Source of the DNA: Ornatilinea sp.
Lineage (GTDB): Bacteria; Chloroflexota; Anaerolineae; Anaerolineales; Anaerolineaceae
DNA length: 49,349 nucleotides
Direction of reading: 5' to 3'
Assembly: GCA_018433975.1 (NCBI GenBank)
Contig: JAHDQE010000117.1
Location: forward strand, 1 to 49,349
The notes beneath the pieces are model-generated. The model had not been told where the DNA came from. It was given only the letters and a program-made list of their open reading frames with translations, and made no database searches. Shown here piece after piece: positions 17,701 to 25,610 of this stretch (its first letter is position 1; every line of letters begins with the position of its first letter). The position numbers and the translations under genes are program-made.

Positions 17701-17957
17701 TAAGCTGAAAACATTGGATCCAGATTAGCAGCCGTGATTGAAGCGTTGCGTACGTTGAAATCTTTCATAACATCTTTAGATTCAACCTCGTAGAATTCCC
17801 CGGCCTGCGGTTTAAAAAATTGACCGCGCGCCGCGCTATCCGTCAACGCCACCGGTGAACCGGATGGCATAAGAAAAGACCCGGATAACAAAAACGATAG
17901 CATAACCTGGCAGATCACCGCAACCCGTGTCACGACTCTTTTTTTATATTTTTTCAT
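14766..17957 (-). CDS. Large secreted/transmembrane protein of unknown function (1063 aa)
   Basis: Not recognised. Layout: signal peptide (about 1-45); a strand-rich ectodomain (about 46-290) with many aromatic residues; an acidic Pro/Glu linker near 285-300; a PKD-like sandwich (about 310-405); one transmembrane helix (about 418-436, AAGAGSVLVLLGWLWAEW); a charged coiled-coil region (about 445-560); a glycine/alanine-rich hydrophobic patch (about 585-605); and a long soluble C-terminus. An outside sensor or adhesin part is thus joined to a large cytoplasmic part. Polymorphic toxins can look like this, but no toxin motif was found. It heads a three-gene operon, overlapping the next gene by 4 nt. 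Confidence 0.65.
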   Translation of the reverse strand: MKKYKKRVVTRVAVICQVMLSFLLSGSFLMPSGSPVALTDSAARGQFFKPQAGEFYEVESKDVMKDFNVRNASITAANLDPMFSAYFEMTRVTNLEIDEGSFALEAETGPNGNVTGSFHFHGTGESPWAYDPERDMEEFIGFHDVTVDGKITSGKANMEYALTEPGYLRMMGTNDYKNNYRFCGDVTITYYYYVSAETKLDPETGKYFHVPAEDSVVIRENIAHFAATTNFDDTMVFYFSAGHGWGDYGLSIGLEKDPRNLEGTLTKYALDFTESADPVLAPVEEEPEPLEEGILEKPEKAEIYEDDETAAFAISLGCDQDVYPEEGIDCGLTIVSVKKLENTPFGVHWILDDYVVKEKMVISGSDSLHVPNPPPGSHSVIVQVLSEEQMTVRVASTHVDVLMPMDGFVTPFGQAAAGAGSVLVLLGWLWAEWAIARGNVIPEQRTQQKKDAALEADRRRWYEVQNKLNAEERAVRAKQQEAQDKYQKACEQEWKRFRDELLKVVDKYEKSEYLVDLLDDMQGDAYQNGKWDAKTLRRLEDLINQHLVMDQKADLQQRWKHVYKTLRPDSLEKTVEFMNNWTMTGIEVAAGILTFGASELVFMPTRATVAALDARSRALLSGKSGWAAAKEVMISGGWNVGTNYGFAKGGQYIMKKATPHIMEKIYQRWPDLIPEVKPDLPVVRQSWGNGPRVFVNQPIYKPGPMPVVRLGMENGLRAIGEVSQDLADDVGRMIRNGVEIAPNNTLLRDGERFVLNAQDDIAVKLMNNPGYKRAVEEGLIPNRVQQAVYLTRDKIVKNAMKKAMEEMSGVAIGEKAVSNYIKSVAVTGTGARPLSPQALGRFTDLDGTVMGLEGAGEGLQNTADSMLTRQAEEIFVRRFLRNVTDAGVDVGTAEVNMFRGIRENPFNPPVGGYGLRPLTHWTKVDMINRGKVAVNLEHGGMMFDAHPDVAPIRGFGPMEPVPHFPCAPEQAVADAKRVVLDHLNLNDPSLNKLTILQREGKHVPRVWKTINAGSGRTMPEWMQKLEQLKRNPNTPMSGSSLEQTFQRYSEFLDLSEELRGISS

Positions 17958-18281
17958 CTCAACAACCTGGATAGTAAATAGATCATATATTATTCAAGAT
18001 AATATAATCATCTCGACGCAACTACTTAATATTTCATACCACAAACATCAACTAGATTTTTAGATAAACAGGAAGGGGAAATCTCATCAGATTTCGCGGA
18101 GTTTTCAGCATACACCAATTTACTCCCCTTGCATCCGTGACTTCACGCCCAATTGTGTGTACTATACGACAACTCAATATCTTAATTTATATTATACAGA
18201 TTTTTGATCAGGATAATAAATTTTTTGATCCGATATACACTAAATTTTCATTTCATAAAACGCTCTTTCTGAAATTAAAAA
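17958..18281. other. AT-rich intergenic region
   Basis: About 320 nt between the 1063-residue gene and the VOC gene's terminator. It contains several AT-rich -10-like strings on the minus strand (around 17980-18010) that could start the large operon, but no clear -35. No gene was found in it. Confidence 0.4.
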
Positions 18282-18311
18282 ATGGAGTCAGGTAAAAAAA
18301 CCTGACTCCAT
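18282..18311 (-). terminator. Terminator of the marR-VOC operon
   Basis: A perfect 12-bp stem (18282-18293 with 18300-18311) has a 6-nt loop. On the minus strand it is followed by TTTTTT. It lies 55 nt after the VOC stop. Confidence 0.85.
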
Positions 18312-18366
18312 CCTGGTAACTTTAAAAAGTGACTGCTTGACAGACTTCTATATCAACCGCAGAAAA

Positions 18367-19254
18367 TCAGAATGCAGCCTCAACCACAAATAAAATGCCA
18401 TTCTGAGCGGGGTCGCGGACAAACAGACCTTCCTTACGATCCTCGTAATTTGTTCCGGCTTCTTCCAGCCGTGCGATCAGCCTGTTTTTTTCCTCAAGGT
18501 TCGCCAGAAGCACGGTAAAGTACCGCAATCCGACCGCATCCGCTGGAGGCGGCGGCGCACCCACTCCATTCCAAGTATTGACTCCCACATGGTGGTGATA
18601 CCCGCCCGCAGAAAAGAAAGAAGCGCTGCCCTGAATCGACGCCATTAATTGGAAACCAATCTGGTTCCGATAAAAGTCCTCCGATTCCGGAATGCTGGCG
18701 ACATGCAGGTGCATGTGCCCCAGGACCGTGCCGTGCGGCAGGCCCGTCCACTGGAGCGGCCCGTCCTTCCGCTCATTGAGCAAATCGCGATAATCAAGCG
18801 GTAAAGTAGCCATCCGTACGGTCCCGTTTTCATACTGCCACTCCGAAGATGGCCGGTCTCTGTAAATTTCGATGCCATTCCCGTGAGGGTCGGACAGATA
18901 GATTGCTTCACTCACCAGATGATCCGCCATGCCTTCAATAGGCGTTTCCGTCTGAATCAGGTTCCAGAGAACATCTGCCAACGCTTTTCGGGAAGGCACC
19001 AGAATTGCAAAATGGTACAGCCCCGACCGCCGCGGAACATGAACTGCCCCTGCTCGCTCGGTCAACACCAGCAGATCCTCCCCTTCTCCTGTACCCAGGG
19101 CTGCTGTGCTACCCTCCCGCCAGTGCACTTGAAAACCCAAAGATTTCCGGTAATAGGCCACAGATTCATCCAGATCCGGCACGGTCAGATGTACACTTCC
19201 TAACCGTGTATCCGCATGCAGGATAGAACTACTCTGATTGATTCTCTCCATCAT
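18367..19254 (-). CDS. VOC-family dioxygenase, catechol-2,3-dioxygenase (CatE)-like (295 aa)
   Basis: A two-module vicinal-oxygen-chelate protein, most similar in plan to the CatE/YfiE type extradiol dioxygenase of Firmicutes. Module 1 starts RLGSVHLTVPDLDESVAYY (about 18-36), with the second ligand set in DPHGNGIEIY. Module 2 starts GHMHLHVASIPESEDFYR (about 171-188), with HHHVGVNTW and the final strand GILFVVEA. The first-strand His residues and the Glu of GIEIY are the usual metal ligands. The real substrate, a catechol or an electrophilic quinone, is not shown. AGAGGTG precedes the start. The MarR gene lies directly upstream on the same strand, as for CatE-type genes controlled by quinone-sensing regulators. 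Confidence 0.82.
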   Translation of the reverse strand: MMERINQSSSILHADTRLGSVHLTVPDLDESVAYYRKSLGFQVHWREGSTAALGTGEGEDLLVLTERAGAVHVPRRSGLYHFAILVPSRKALADVLWNLIQTETPIEGMADHLVSEAIYLSDPHGNGIEIYRDRPSSEWQYENGTVRMATLPLDYRDLLNERKDGPLQWTGLPHGTVLGHMHLHVASIPESEDFYRNQIGFQLMASIQGSASFFSAGGYHHHVGVNTWNGVGAPPPPADAVGLRYFTVLLANLEEKNRLIARLEEAGTNYEDRKEGLFVRDPAQNGILFVVEAAF

Positions 19255-19358
19255 TTCACCTCTAATAATTTTATATTTAAGATCGTTTTTATCGTTTTAG
19301 TTTGCAAAAAATTTTTCTTCACTGGGCATTTCGCTCCACAACTGCCGGTGTTATTCTT

Positions 19359-19811
19359 TCAAGCACGCTCCTGTTGGCCCAACTTGCGGCACAACCGCCC
19401 AAACGTTTCCTGCTCTTCAACCGTTAAAACGCCCATTTCTCTGACCACATCCGCTGCCAATTGGGGCAGGAGTTTGCGGATCCGCTCTTTACCGGTTTCG
19501 GTGAGCGATACGATCACAACCCGGCGGTCTTCCGTGTCCCGTTCCCGGCTTACCAGACCGTTTTTCACCAGATTATTCACAATAAAGGTCATATTTCCGC
19601 CGCTTTTAAGCAGCTTCTCGCTGAGCATTCCCGGTGTCAGGGGGCCCAGGTGGTAAAGGGTTTCCAGCACACCAAATTGGCGCGGGGTCAAATCACCAAG
19701 AAGATCGCGTTGAAACAGGCGCGCATTGACAGAATTCGACGCCCGATTGAGCTTGATCAATGTTGTCAGTGCTTGAATCTCTTCACTCGTTCCCTGATAA
19801 TGTGATGGCAC
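19359..19811 (-). CDS. MarR-family transcriptional regulator (150 aa)
   Basis: A winged-helix dimer that probably represses this operon. The core reads LTPRQFGVLETLYHLGPLTPG, then the recognition region LSEKLLKSGGNMTFIVNNL and the wing GLVSRERDTEDRRVVIVSLT, which has the invariant D-x-R of MarR proteins. The start is GTG at 19811, with AAGGAGG 5 nt upstream; an upstream TTG would put that Shine-Dalgarno inside the gene. The VOC gene follows after 104 nt. A perfect 22-bp palindrome lies 33 nt before the start and is the obvious operator candidate. Confidence 0.85.
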   Translation of the reverse strand: MPSHYQGTSEEIQALTTLIKLNRASNSVNARLFQRDLLGDLTPRQFGVLETLYHLGPLTPGMLSEKLLKSGGNMTFIVNNLVKNGLVSRERDTEDRRVVIVSLTETGKERIRKLLPQLAADVVREMGVLTVEEQETFGRLCRKLGQQERA

Positions 19812-19844
19812 CGCTGCCTCCTTACACAAATTATTTTTAGCTAA

Positions 19845-19866
19845 AATATTTTGATATCAAAATATT
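19845..19866. promoter_or_regulatory. Perfect 22-bp palindrome, candidate MarR operator
   Basis: AATATTTTGAT followed by ATCAAAATATT is a perfect 22-bp palindrome upstream of the marR start. MarR dimers typically bind palindromes of about this length. Confidence 0.65.
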
Positions 19867-20017
19867 ATCATTGAAGGACGCAATCGGAAACCCGTTGTAA
19901 AAGGTTCCACTCACCCTCTTTTCATTCACTCTCAAAATATCGAACCGGCAGGCACCTCAAAGTTATCCGGATCTTTAGCGCTGTGTCAGGCTCTGGCCCG
20001 ACAGAAGAAATTGGGTA

Positions 20018-20076
20018 TTGACAAAACAGCCATATTTCTATATCATCTAGTTACTTACAATACTACTGAAAGTATT
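20018..20076 (+). promoter_or_regulatory. Promoter and candidate ROK operator of the cyclitol/sugar operon
   Basis: TTGACA (20018-20023) and TATCAT (20041-20046) are exactly 17 bp apart. Just after them, AATACT (20059-20064) and AGTATT (20071-20076) form a perfect inverted repeat with a 6-bp spacer, placed where a repressor would block transcription. The rest of 19867-20017 shows no gene. Confidence 0.7.
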
Positions 20077-20110
20077 TACCCTTTATCCTCCACAGGAGTC
20101 CCATCACTCT

Positions 20111-21301
20111 ATGAAAAGTGAAACAAACCAGTTGATTCGCGTCCTGAATCGTTCCGCCGTGTTTGACCTGATCCGGGACGAAGGCCCCATTTCAAGATCC
20201 GAGGTCTCCCGGCGTTTAAAAATGAGTCTGCCAACCGTTATGAGAATTATTGAAGAGTTAACTGAGCAAAATCTTATCCAGTTAAATGGTGAAATGAAAT
20301 CCAGTGGCGGACGGCCAAGCCCCCTCCTGGAATTCAACCCGACAAGCCATGCCGTCATCGGGATTGATCTGGGCGGCACCAAAATGTTTGGCACCGTGGC
20401 CGATCTGGCGGGTAACGTGCAGGAAGAATTCTATGTACCCTGGGAAGAAGGGAATTCAGAAAATACACTCCACAGTCTGTTCACCCTGATTGATCAATTA
20501 ATCGCCGCGCCACGAGAAGAAGGACAGGATATCTGTGGGATTGGCGTGGGCGTTCCGGGAGTAACTTATGCGGATAAGGGAATCGTCCAGTGGACCCCCA
20601 GCCTGGGTTGGCGAGATTTTCCTTTAAAGCAGCTTCTGGTGGAAAGATACAGGCTGCCCGTCATGATCGAGAATGACGTAAACCTGGCCGCCATGGGAGA
20701 ATATGCTTTTGGTGCCGGTAAAGGCTCCGCCAGTCTGGTATGCATTGCAATCGGAACCGGCATCGGCGCCGGGATTGTAATTGACCGCAAAATCTATCAC
20801 GGGATTCACTCCTCCGCCGGTGAAATTGGATACCTGCTGCCCGGCACACAGTTCCTCGGAAAAAATTACGAAACCTTTGGCGCTGTGGAAATGCTGGCCT
20901 CAGGCACCGGCATCGGCAAACGCGGAAAGGAAGCCTTTGCCGCCAGCAATCCCACTCACACTCAACCAACCGAAGAAATCACTTCAAAGACCGTGTTCCA
21001 GGCAGCCCGTCAGGGCGAAGAATGGGCTGTTAAAGTTGTCTCAGAAACCATTGATTATCTCGCTATGATTATTGCCTCCGTAAGCTGCGTATTGGACCCT
21101 GAAATCATTGTGTTGGGAGGCGGTGTTGCGCGGGAAGGCGATATCTTGATAAATCCCATCAAACAACGCTTGCAGGGCGTTATCCCGATTGTCCCTGAAA
21201 TTGTGCAGTCAGAGCTTGGATACCGCGCCGCCGTCATGGGCGCAATTGCGCAAATTCTGGATTTAACAGCAGATTACCAGGCCATCACAAAAAGTTTTTA
21301 A
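20111..21301 (+). CDS. ROK-family transcriptional regulator lacking the zinc-site cysteines (396 aa)
   Basis: Regulator of the following operon, of the XylR/NagC type: an N-terminal winged helix (GPISRSEVSRRLKMSLPTVM, residues 25-44) fused to a sugar-kinase-like domain. The phosphate loop is GIDLGGTK (84-91), and the sugar-binding acid is in ENDVNLAAMGE, so an inducer sugar or cyclitol can bind. The ROK zinc motif CxCGxxGCxE is absent: after HSSAGEIGYLLPG the protein reads FLGKNYETFGAVEMLASG. Zinc-less ROK regulators exist, but the hallmark is missing here. AGGAG lies 12 nt before the ATG, and the dehydrogenase gene follows 11 nt after the stop. Confidence 0.88.
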   Translation: MKSETNQLIRVLNRSAVFDLIRDEGPISRSEVSRRLKMSLPTVMRIIEELTEQNLIQLNGEMKSSGGRPSPLLEFNPTSHAVIGIDLGGTKMFGTVADLAGNVQEEFYVPWEEGNSENTLHSLFTLIDQLIAAPREEGQDICGIGVGVPGVTYADKGIVQWTPSLGWRDFPLKQLLVERYRLPVMIENDVNLAAMGEYAFGAGKGSASLVCIAIGTGIGAGIVIDRKIYHGIHSSAGEIGYLLPGTQFLGKNYETFGAVEMLASGTGIGKRGKEAFAASNPTHTQPTEEITSKTVFQAARQGEEWAVKVVSETIDYLAMIIASVSCVLDPEIIVLGGGVAREGDILINPIKQRLQGVIPIVPEIVQSELGYRAAVMGAIAQILDLTADYQAITKSF

Positions 21302-21312
21302 ATGGAGGAAAA

Positions 21313-22464
21313 ATGATCAGGTTAAAAGCGGCCATTGCTGGTCTTGGATTCATGGGAGGAACTCATTTAGAAGCGCTGCGCCGGTTGGGGATCGAAGTGA
21401 CCGGCGTTCTGGGCATCTCGGAAGATGAAGCCAGAGCATTTTGTAAACGCACAGGGGTAAAAAGAATTTACCAATCTTTTGAGGAAATCGCGGCGGACCC
21501 CGAAGTGGATGTGGTCCACATCTGCACCCCCAACCACTTACATCACCCTTTCGCCATGCAAGCCATGCAGTCCGGAAAACATGTGATTTGTGAAAAACCG
21601 CTCGCGCTGACAGTCAACGAAGCACGCGAGCTGAAAGAGCTTTGCGAAGAGAAAAATCTGATCGGTGCCGTAAACTACAGCGTCCGCTTTTACCCATTGT
21701 GCCGGGAGGCACACGACCGGGTCCGGAGCGGTGAGCTGGGCAATATCCGGTTAATCCACGGACAGTATTTGCAGGATTGGTTGTTCCTTCCTACAGATTG
21801 GAACTGGCGGCTGGAAGCCGGTCTGGGCGGCGAGTTGCGGGCCGTCTCGGATATTGGCACACATTGGATGGACATGGTCACCTGGATCACAGGCCAGGAA
21901 ATCACCGAAGTGATGGCCGATCTGCAAACCCTCATCCCGGTGCGCTACAAACCCAAACAAGAGGTAGAAACTTTCGCCAGTAAGATCACCCATTCAGAGG
22001 ATGTGGAACCCGTAGAAGTTAACACCGAAGATTACGGGGGTATTTTATTCCGTTTCAGCGGCGGCGCGAGAGGGAATTTGATGGTTTCACAGGTCAGCGC
22101 GGGACGCAAGAACCGTTTCTGGTGGGAGTTAAACGGCAGTAAATCCTCACTGGCCTGGGATCAGGAAACCCCCAACCGCCTGTGGCTGGGAAGCCGGGAG
22201 GTTCCCAACCAGGATATGATCAAAGATCCTGCGCTGATGGGAAGCGGAGCCCGTTCTGTGACCGGTTATCCGGGAGGACACGCCGAAGGCTATCCCGACA
22301 CTTTTGTGCAGGCCTTCAAAACCATTTACCAATACATTGAAACCGGCAATTACGAAGCAGAAAGACTCTTTGCCACCTTTGATGAAGGTTGGCGGGAGCT
22401 GGTTTTATGTGAAGCAATAAAACGTTCCGCACAAGAAGGGCGTTGGATCAAAGTGAAATATTAA
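21313..22464 (+). CDS. Gfo/Idh/MocA-family NAD(P)-dependent oxidoreductase (383 aa)
   Basis: Oxidises or reduces a hydroxyl/keto group of a sugar or cyclitol. The N-terminal Rossmann fold reads AIAGLGFMGGTHLEAL (about 7-22). The catalytic signature is CEKPLAL (about 95-101), with the lysine of EKP. The second catalytic zone is GTHWMDMVTWITG (about 182-194), with the conserved Asp/His pattern D-I-G-x-H-x-x-D. GGAGG precedes the ATG. Relatives include inositol 2-dehydrogenase and MocA; together with the aminotransferase next door, a keto-cyclitol or keto-sugar product is a reasonable guess. Confidence 0.9.
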   Translation: MIRLKAAIAGLGFMGGTHLEALRRLGIEVTGVLGISEDEARAFCKRTGVKRIYQSFEEIAADPEVDVVHICTPNHLHHPFAMQAMQSGKHVICEKPLALTVNEARELKELCEEKNLIGAVNYSVRFYPLCREAHDRVRSGELGNIRLIHGQYLQDWLFLPTDWNWRLEAGLGGELRAVSDIGTHWMDMVTWITGQEITEVMADLQTLIPVRYKPKQEVETFASKITHSEDVEPVEVNTEDYGGILFRFSGGARGNLMVSQVSAGRKNRFWWELNGSKSSLAWDQETPNRLWLGSREVPNQDMIKDPALMGSGARSVTGYPGGHAEGYPDTFVQAFKTIYQYIETGNYEAERLFATFDEGWRELVLCEAIKRSAQEGRWIKVKY

Positions 22465-22490
22465 TTCATTAACAAGGAGAACAGAACAAA

Positions 22491-23723
22491 ATGGAAAAAC
22501 TCGCAATCCATGGCGGCGCGCCAGTAAAAAGTACCCCCTTCCCGACATGGCCGATCTACGATGAGGCGGAAGAAAATGCCTTGATGGAAGTACTTAAAAG
22601 CCGGCAGTGGTGGCGGACACCCGGCACCCGCACCCTGCAATTTGAGCAGAATTTTGCAAAATATCATCAGGCCAAACACGGTATCGCAGTAACCAACGGC
22701 ACCGCTGCTCTGGAAGTTGTAATGGCCGCATTGGGCATTGGTCTGGGAGACGAGGTCATTATCCCCGATTTCACTTTTGTCGCCACCGCAAGCGCCGTCC
22801 TCTTTACAGGTGCCATGCCCGCCCTGGTGGACGTCTTACCCGATACCTACTGCATCGACCCCGACAAAGTAGAAGCAGCTATTAATGAACGCACCAAAGC
22901 CATCATTGCAGTTCATGTTGCCGGCCATCCCGCGGATATGGACCGCTTGCGCGAAATCGCCAAAGAGCACAATCTTTATCTGGTAGAAGACTCTTCCCAT
23001 GCCCACGGCGCCGAATGGAAAGGACAAAAAGTGGGCGCTCTTGGAGATGTTGGCACATTCAGCTTCCAGCAGAGCAAACTGATGACGGCCGGCGAAGGCG
23101 GCATGATTGTCACCAACAACGATGAAGTAGAAAAGTTTGTCCGCTCTGTCCACGACTGCGGCAGAATGCCCGGAGAATGGTTCTATGCGCATTTTATCTA
23201 TGGTTCCAATTACCGGTTAAGTGAATGGCAGGGCGCAGTATTAGACCAGCAGTTGCTCCGTCTGAAGGACCAGACCGCTGTACGGACAAAAAACGCAGCC
23301 TATCTGAACGAAAAATTGAGCCAGATTGAAGGCATTACCCCCCAAAAGCTCGACTCCCGGGTAACCTGCCACCCGCAGTACTGCTACATCTTCCATTATG
23401 ATTCCGGGGCATTCGCCGGAGCTTCCACAGAAAGTTTCATCAAAGCCATCAACGCCGAAGGCATCCCCAACCAGGCCAGCTATCCCCCGGTTCACGCACT
23501 GGATGTATTCACCAGTGGTGAATACAAGAAGCGCCTGCTCCCCGACCATGTTGAAGAGGCTGAAGCCTATATCCACGCGGAATACCCGAATTCCGACCGC
23601 GGATATCTCGAAACCGTCTGGCTGCCCCAACCCGTATTATTAGGCACCCAGGAAGATATGGATAAGATCGTTGAAGCCGTCAAGAAGATCCAGCGCAATG
23701 CGGCTTCTTTGAAAGACAATTAA
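22491..23723 (+). CDS. DegT/DnrJ/EryC1/StrS-family PLP aminotransferase (410 aa)
   Basis: Transfers an amino group to or from a keto-sugar or keto-cyclitol. The PLP lysine is Lys196 in SFQQSKLMTAGEGG, and the Asp that binds the pyridine nitrogen is Asp167 in VEDSSHAHG. The N-terminal AIHGGAPVKSTPFPTWP with RQWWRTPGTRTLQFEQ is close to the StsC/BtrS (scyllo-inosose aminotransferase) branch and unlike the nucleotide-sugar branch. In antibiotic producers this branch makes aminocyclitols. In a transport operon it may run the other way and remove the amino group; that is inference. GGAG lies before the ATG. A hairpin follows the stop. Confidence 0.9.
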   Translation: MEKLAIHGGAPVKSTPFPTWPIYDEAEENALMEVLKSRQWWRTPGTRTLQFEQNFAKYHQAKHGIAVTNGTAALEVVMAALGIGLGDEVIIPDFTFVATASAVLFTGAMPALVDVLPDTYCIDPDKVEAAINERTKAIIAVHVAGHPADMDRLREIAKEHNLYLVEDSSHAHGAEWKGQKVGALGDVGTFSFQQSKLMTAGEGGMIVTNNDEVEKFVRSVHDCGRMPGEWFYAHFIYGSNYRLSEWQGAVLDQQLLRLKDQTAVRTKNAAYLNEKLSQIEGITPQKLDSRVTCHPQYCYIFHYDSGAFAGASTESFIKAINAEGIPNQASYPPVHALDVFTSGEYKKRLLPDHVEEAEAYIHAEYPNSDRGYLETVWLPQPVLLGTQEDMDKIVEAVKKIQRNAASLKDN

Positions 23724-23732
23724 CTGTGCATA

Positions 23733-23770
23733 AAGCGGTGCAGAGGCACGGCTATGCTCCTGCACCGCTT
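23733..23770 (+). other. Intercistronic hairpin inside the operon
   Basis: A perfect 11-bp stem AAGCGGTGCAG (23733-23743) with CTGCACCGCTT (23760-23770) and a 16-nt loop directly follows the aminotransferase stop. There is no U-run, so it is more likely an mRNA-stability element or partial attenuator than a full terminator. An ATG at 23754 lies within the loop, which argues against it as the cupin start. Confidence 0.55.
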
Positions 23771-23798
23771 ACTCAAACACATCATACGAGAAAATAAA

Positions 23799-24230
23799 AT
23801 GACCACCGACAGAGGAAAACGAGTCGATCCATTTTTAGAAGTATTCAACTGGCAGGGTGTTGGATACCAGCCTTTTGTTTTTGAGGAACACTGGCAGGTA
23901 GCCATCCTGAATTGGGAACCCATCTTTGACCTCGAGAACGCGAAAGAGGTTGAAGCCCATCGCGGAACGGACGAGGTTTTTGTATTGACCCGTGGTTCTG
24001 CACTACTTTTTGTTGGCAAAGAAAATGGCCTGCGGTGCGAAGAAATGCAGCCCGGCGCTATTTACAATGTAACCCGGGGGACTTTTCACAACTTGCTTGC
24101 CACCCGGGATGCATCCTGGATCATTGTTGAAACCCGCGATACGGATTTAAACGACACCACAACCAGACCATTGACCCCCCAGGAGATCGAACAGCTCCGC
24201 AAAAACGCTCCGGATTGGGCACTTCAATAA
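23799..24230 (+). CDS. Cupin-domain protein (143 aa)
   Basis: A small single-domain cupin, perhaps a sugar-processing isomerase/epimerase or a ligand sensor. Cupin motif 1 is represented by EAHRGTDEVFVLTRGSALLF (His, Asp and Glu) and motif 2 by GAIYNVTRGTFHNLLA, with the single His of the second metal set. I prefer the ATG at 23799 over 23754, because the earlier one sits in the loop of the hairpin; neither has a strong Shine-Dalgarno. Its position between the aminotransferase and the isomerase-like gene suggests a pathway role. The family name is safe, the function is not. Confidence 0.75.
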   Translation: MTTDRGKRVDPFLEVFNWQGVGYQPFVFEEHWQVAILNWEPIFDLENAKEVEAHRGTDEVFVLTRGSALLFVGKENGLRCEEMQPGAIYNVTRGTFHNLLATRDASWIIVETRDTDLNDTTTRPLTPQEIEQLRKNAPDWALQ

Positions 24231-24254
24231 AAGCCGGTGCATGGAGAGAAGAAG

Positions 24255-25568
24255 ATGATTAAACCTAAAATTGGCCTGTATGCAGTTTATGAAACGCCGG
24301 AAGAAGGCTGGCAAAATTGGCAAGAACAGCTAGCTCAGGTGGAATCCCGCTTAAACGAGGCGGGAGCTCAGGTAATCACCGCACCGGAAGCAGTATATGA
24401 TGATGCCTCCTGTGCCAGAGTAGGTGAATGGTTCCGGCAGCAGGAAATCGATGTACTGCATGTTCTTGTAGCTTGCTGGTCATTTGACCATTACTCCATC
24501 CGCATTCAACAGGCCGTCCAGACCCCCATCATCATTCGCAGCATTCCGGGAATCCGCACCGGGTCCATCGTCGGTGGACAGCAGTTAAACTGCATCCTGA
24601 CGGATATTGAAGTTGAACATCAATATTTCTACGGCAAGTTAGAAAACGAAACCGTTATCCATCAAGCAGTCGTTTACGCTACTGCCTGTGCGATGCGGAA
24701 ACGGTTGAAAGGCGCGAGAATTGGCGTTGTAGGCCGCAGAACAGAGGGCATGACCCCTACAGCCGTGGACGAAGTCGAGATGCTGCGCCTCTTTGGCGTT
24801 CAACTGGTTCACTTTGATTTCGATGAACTGCTGGCAATGGCCAACAAAGTACCGGACCAGGTCGCAGAAAAAGTCTGGCAGGATATCAGTGCAAAGGCTA
24901 GCGAGGTCACCAGTAATCCGCGGCACGGGCTGGCGACCATGAAAAATTATCTGGCAACCAGGCAGTTGATTGAGGAGCGCCACTTCCAGGCGGTCACCAT
25001 TGGCTCTTACCCCCGGTGCCAGGGCACAATGTGTTTACCCATTGCGTTGTTAAACGATGAGGGTCTCCCGGCAGGCTGCGAGGGAGATATCAATTCTACC
25101 CTCAGCATGTTATTGTTGAGCTACCTGAGTAACGCGCCTATTCATTTTGGGGAAATGCTGGAACTTAACCCGGCGGACAATACCATTGTGACTTCCCACT
25201 GCGGTGCGGGGGCCCCCTCTCTGGCAGACAGTGTGGGCTTCACGTTGTGCCCGGTGCGTCTGGCAAACGACGGCGTTTGCATTCGCTATCCGGCCCGTAC
25301 CGGCCCCGTAACCTATGTTAACCTGGTTGGGCGCAAAGGCAATTACCGCCTATGCGCATTCGAAGGCAACGCCGTAACCACCGGTATGGTGTTTGAAGGC
25401 AATCCCCTGAAGTTTAAATTGAAGACGGACATCGGCACGATATTTCAGCAAACCGCTGAAAAAGGGTTCGGCCACCACTGGATGACCGCATACGGACATT
25501 TCGGTGAGGTCCTCCAATCCTTCTGTAAACTGATGGGAATATCCGGCCTGTTCCCCGACCAGGGATAA
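24255..25568 (+). CDS. L-fucose/L-arabinose isomerase-fold protein (437 aa)
   Basis: Belongs to the fucose/arabinose isomerase superfamily, which converts aldoses to ketoses with a metal ion. The N-terminal half is a Rossmann-like domain (KIGLYAVYETPEEGWQNW; later ARIGVVGRRTEGM). The C-terminal half holds the active-site zone CEGDINSTLSMLLLSYL (about 275-291), with Glu and Asp at the positions of the catalytic Glu/Asp pair, and TSHCGAGAPSL. I chose the ATG at 24255, preceded by GGAGAGAAG, over an upstream GTG at 24237. Many operon members of this family have unproven substrates, including possible cyclitol-related roles. Confidence 0.8.
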   Translation: MIKPKIGLYAVYETPEEGWQNWQEQLAQVESRLNEAGAQVITAPEAVYDDASCARVGEWFRQQEIDVLHVLVACWSFDHYSIRIQQAVQTPIIIRSIPGIRTGSIVGGQQLNCILTDIEVEHQYFYGKLENETVIHQAVVYATACAMRKRLKGARIGVVGRRTEGMTPTAVDEVEMLRLFGVQLVHFDFDELLAMANKVPDQVAEKVWQDISAKASEVTSNPRHGLATMKNYLATRQLIEERHFQAVTIGSYPRCQGTMCLPIALLNDEGLPAGCEGDINSTLSMLLLSYLSNAPIHFGEMLELNPADNTIVTSHCGAGAPSLADSVGFTLCPVRLANDGVCIRYPARTGPVTYVNLVGRKGNYRLCAFEGNAVTTGMVFEGNPLKFKLKTDIGTIFQQTAEKGFGHHWMTAYGHFGEVLQSFCKLMGISGLFPDQG

Positions 25569-25610
25569 CGTCCTCTTCCAAACATCTGCCACCGGCAAGA
25601 AAGGCCAACT

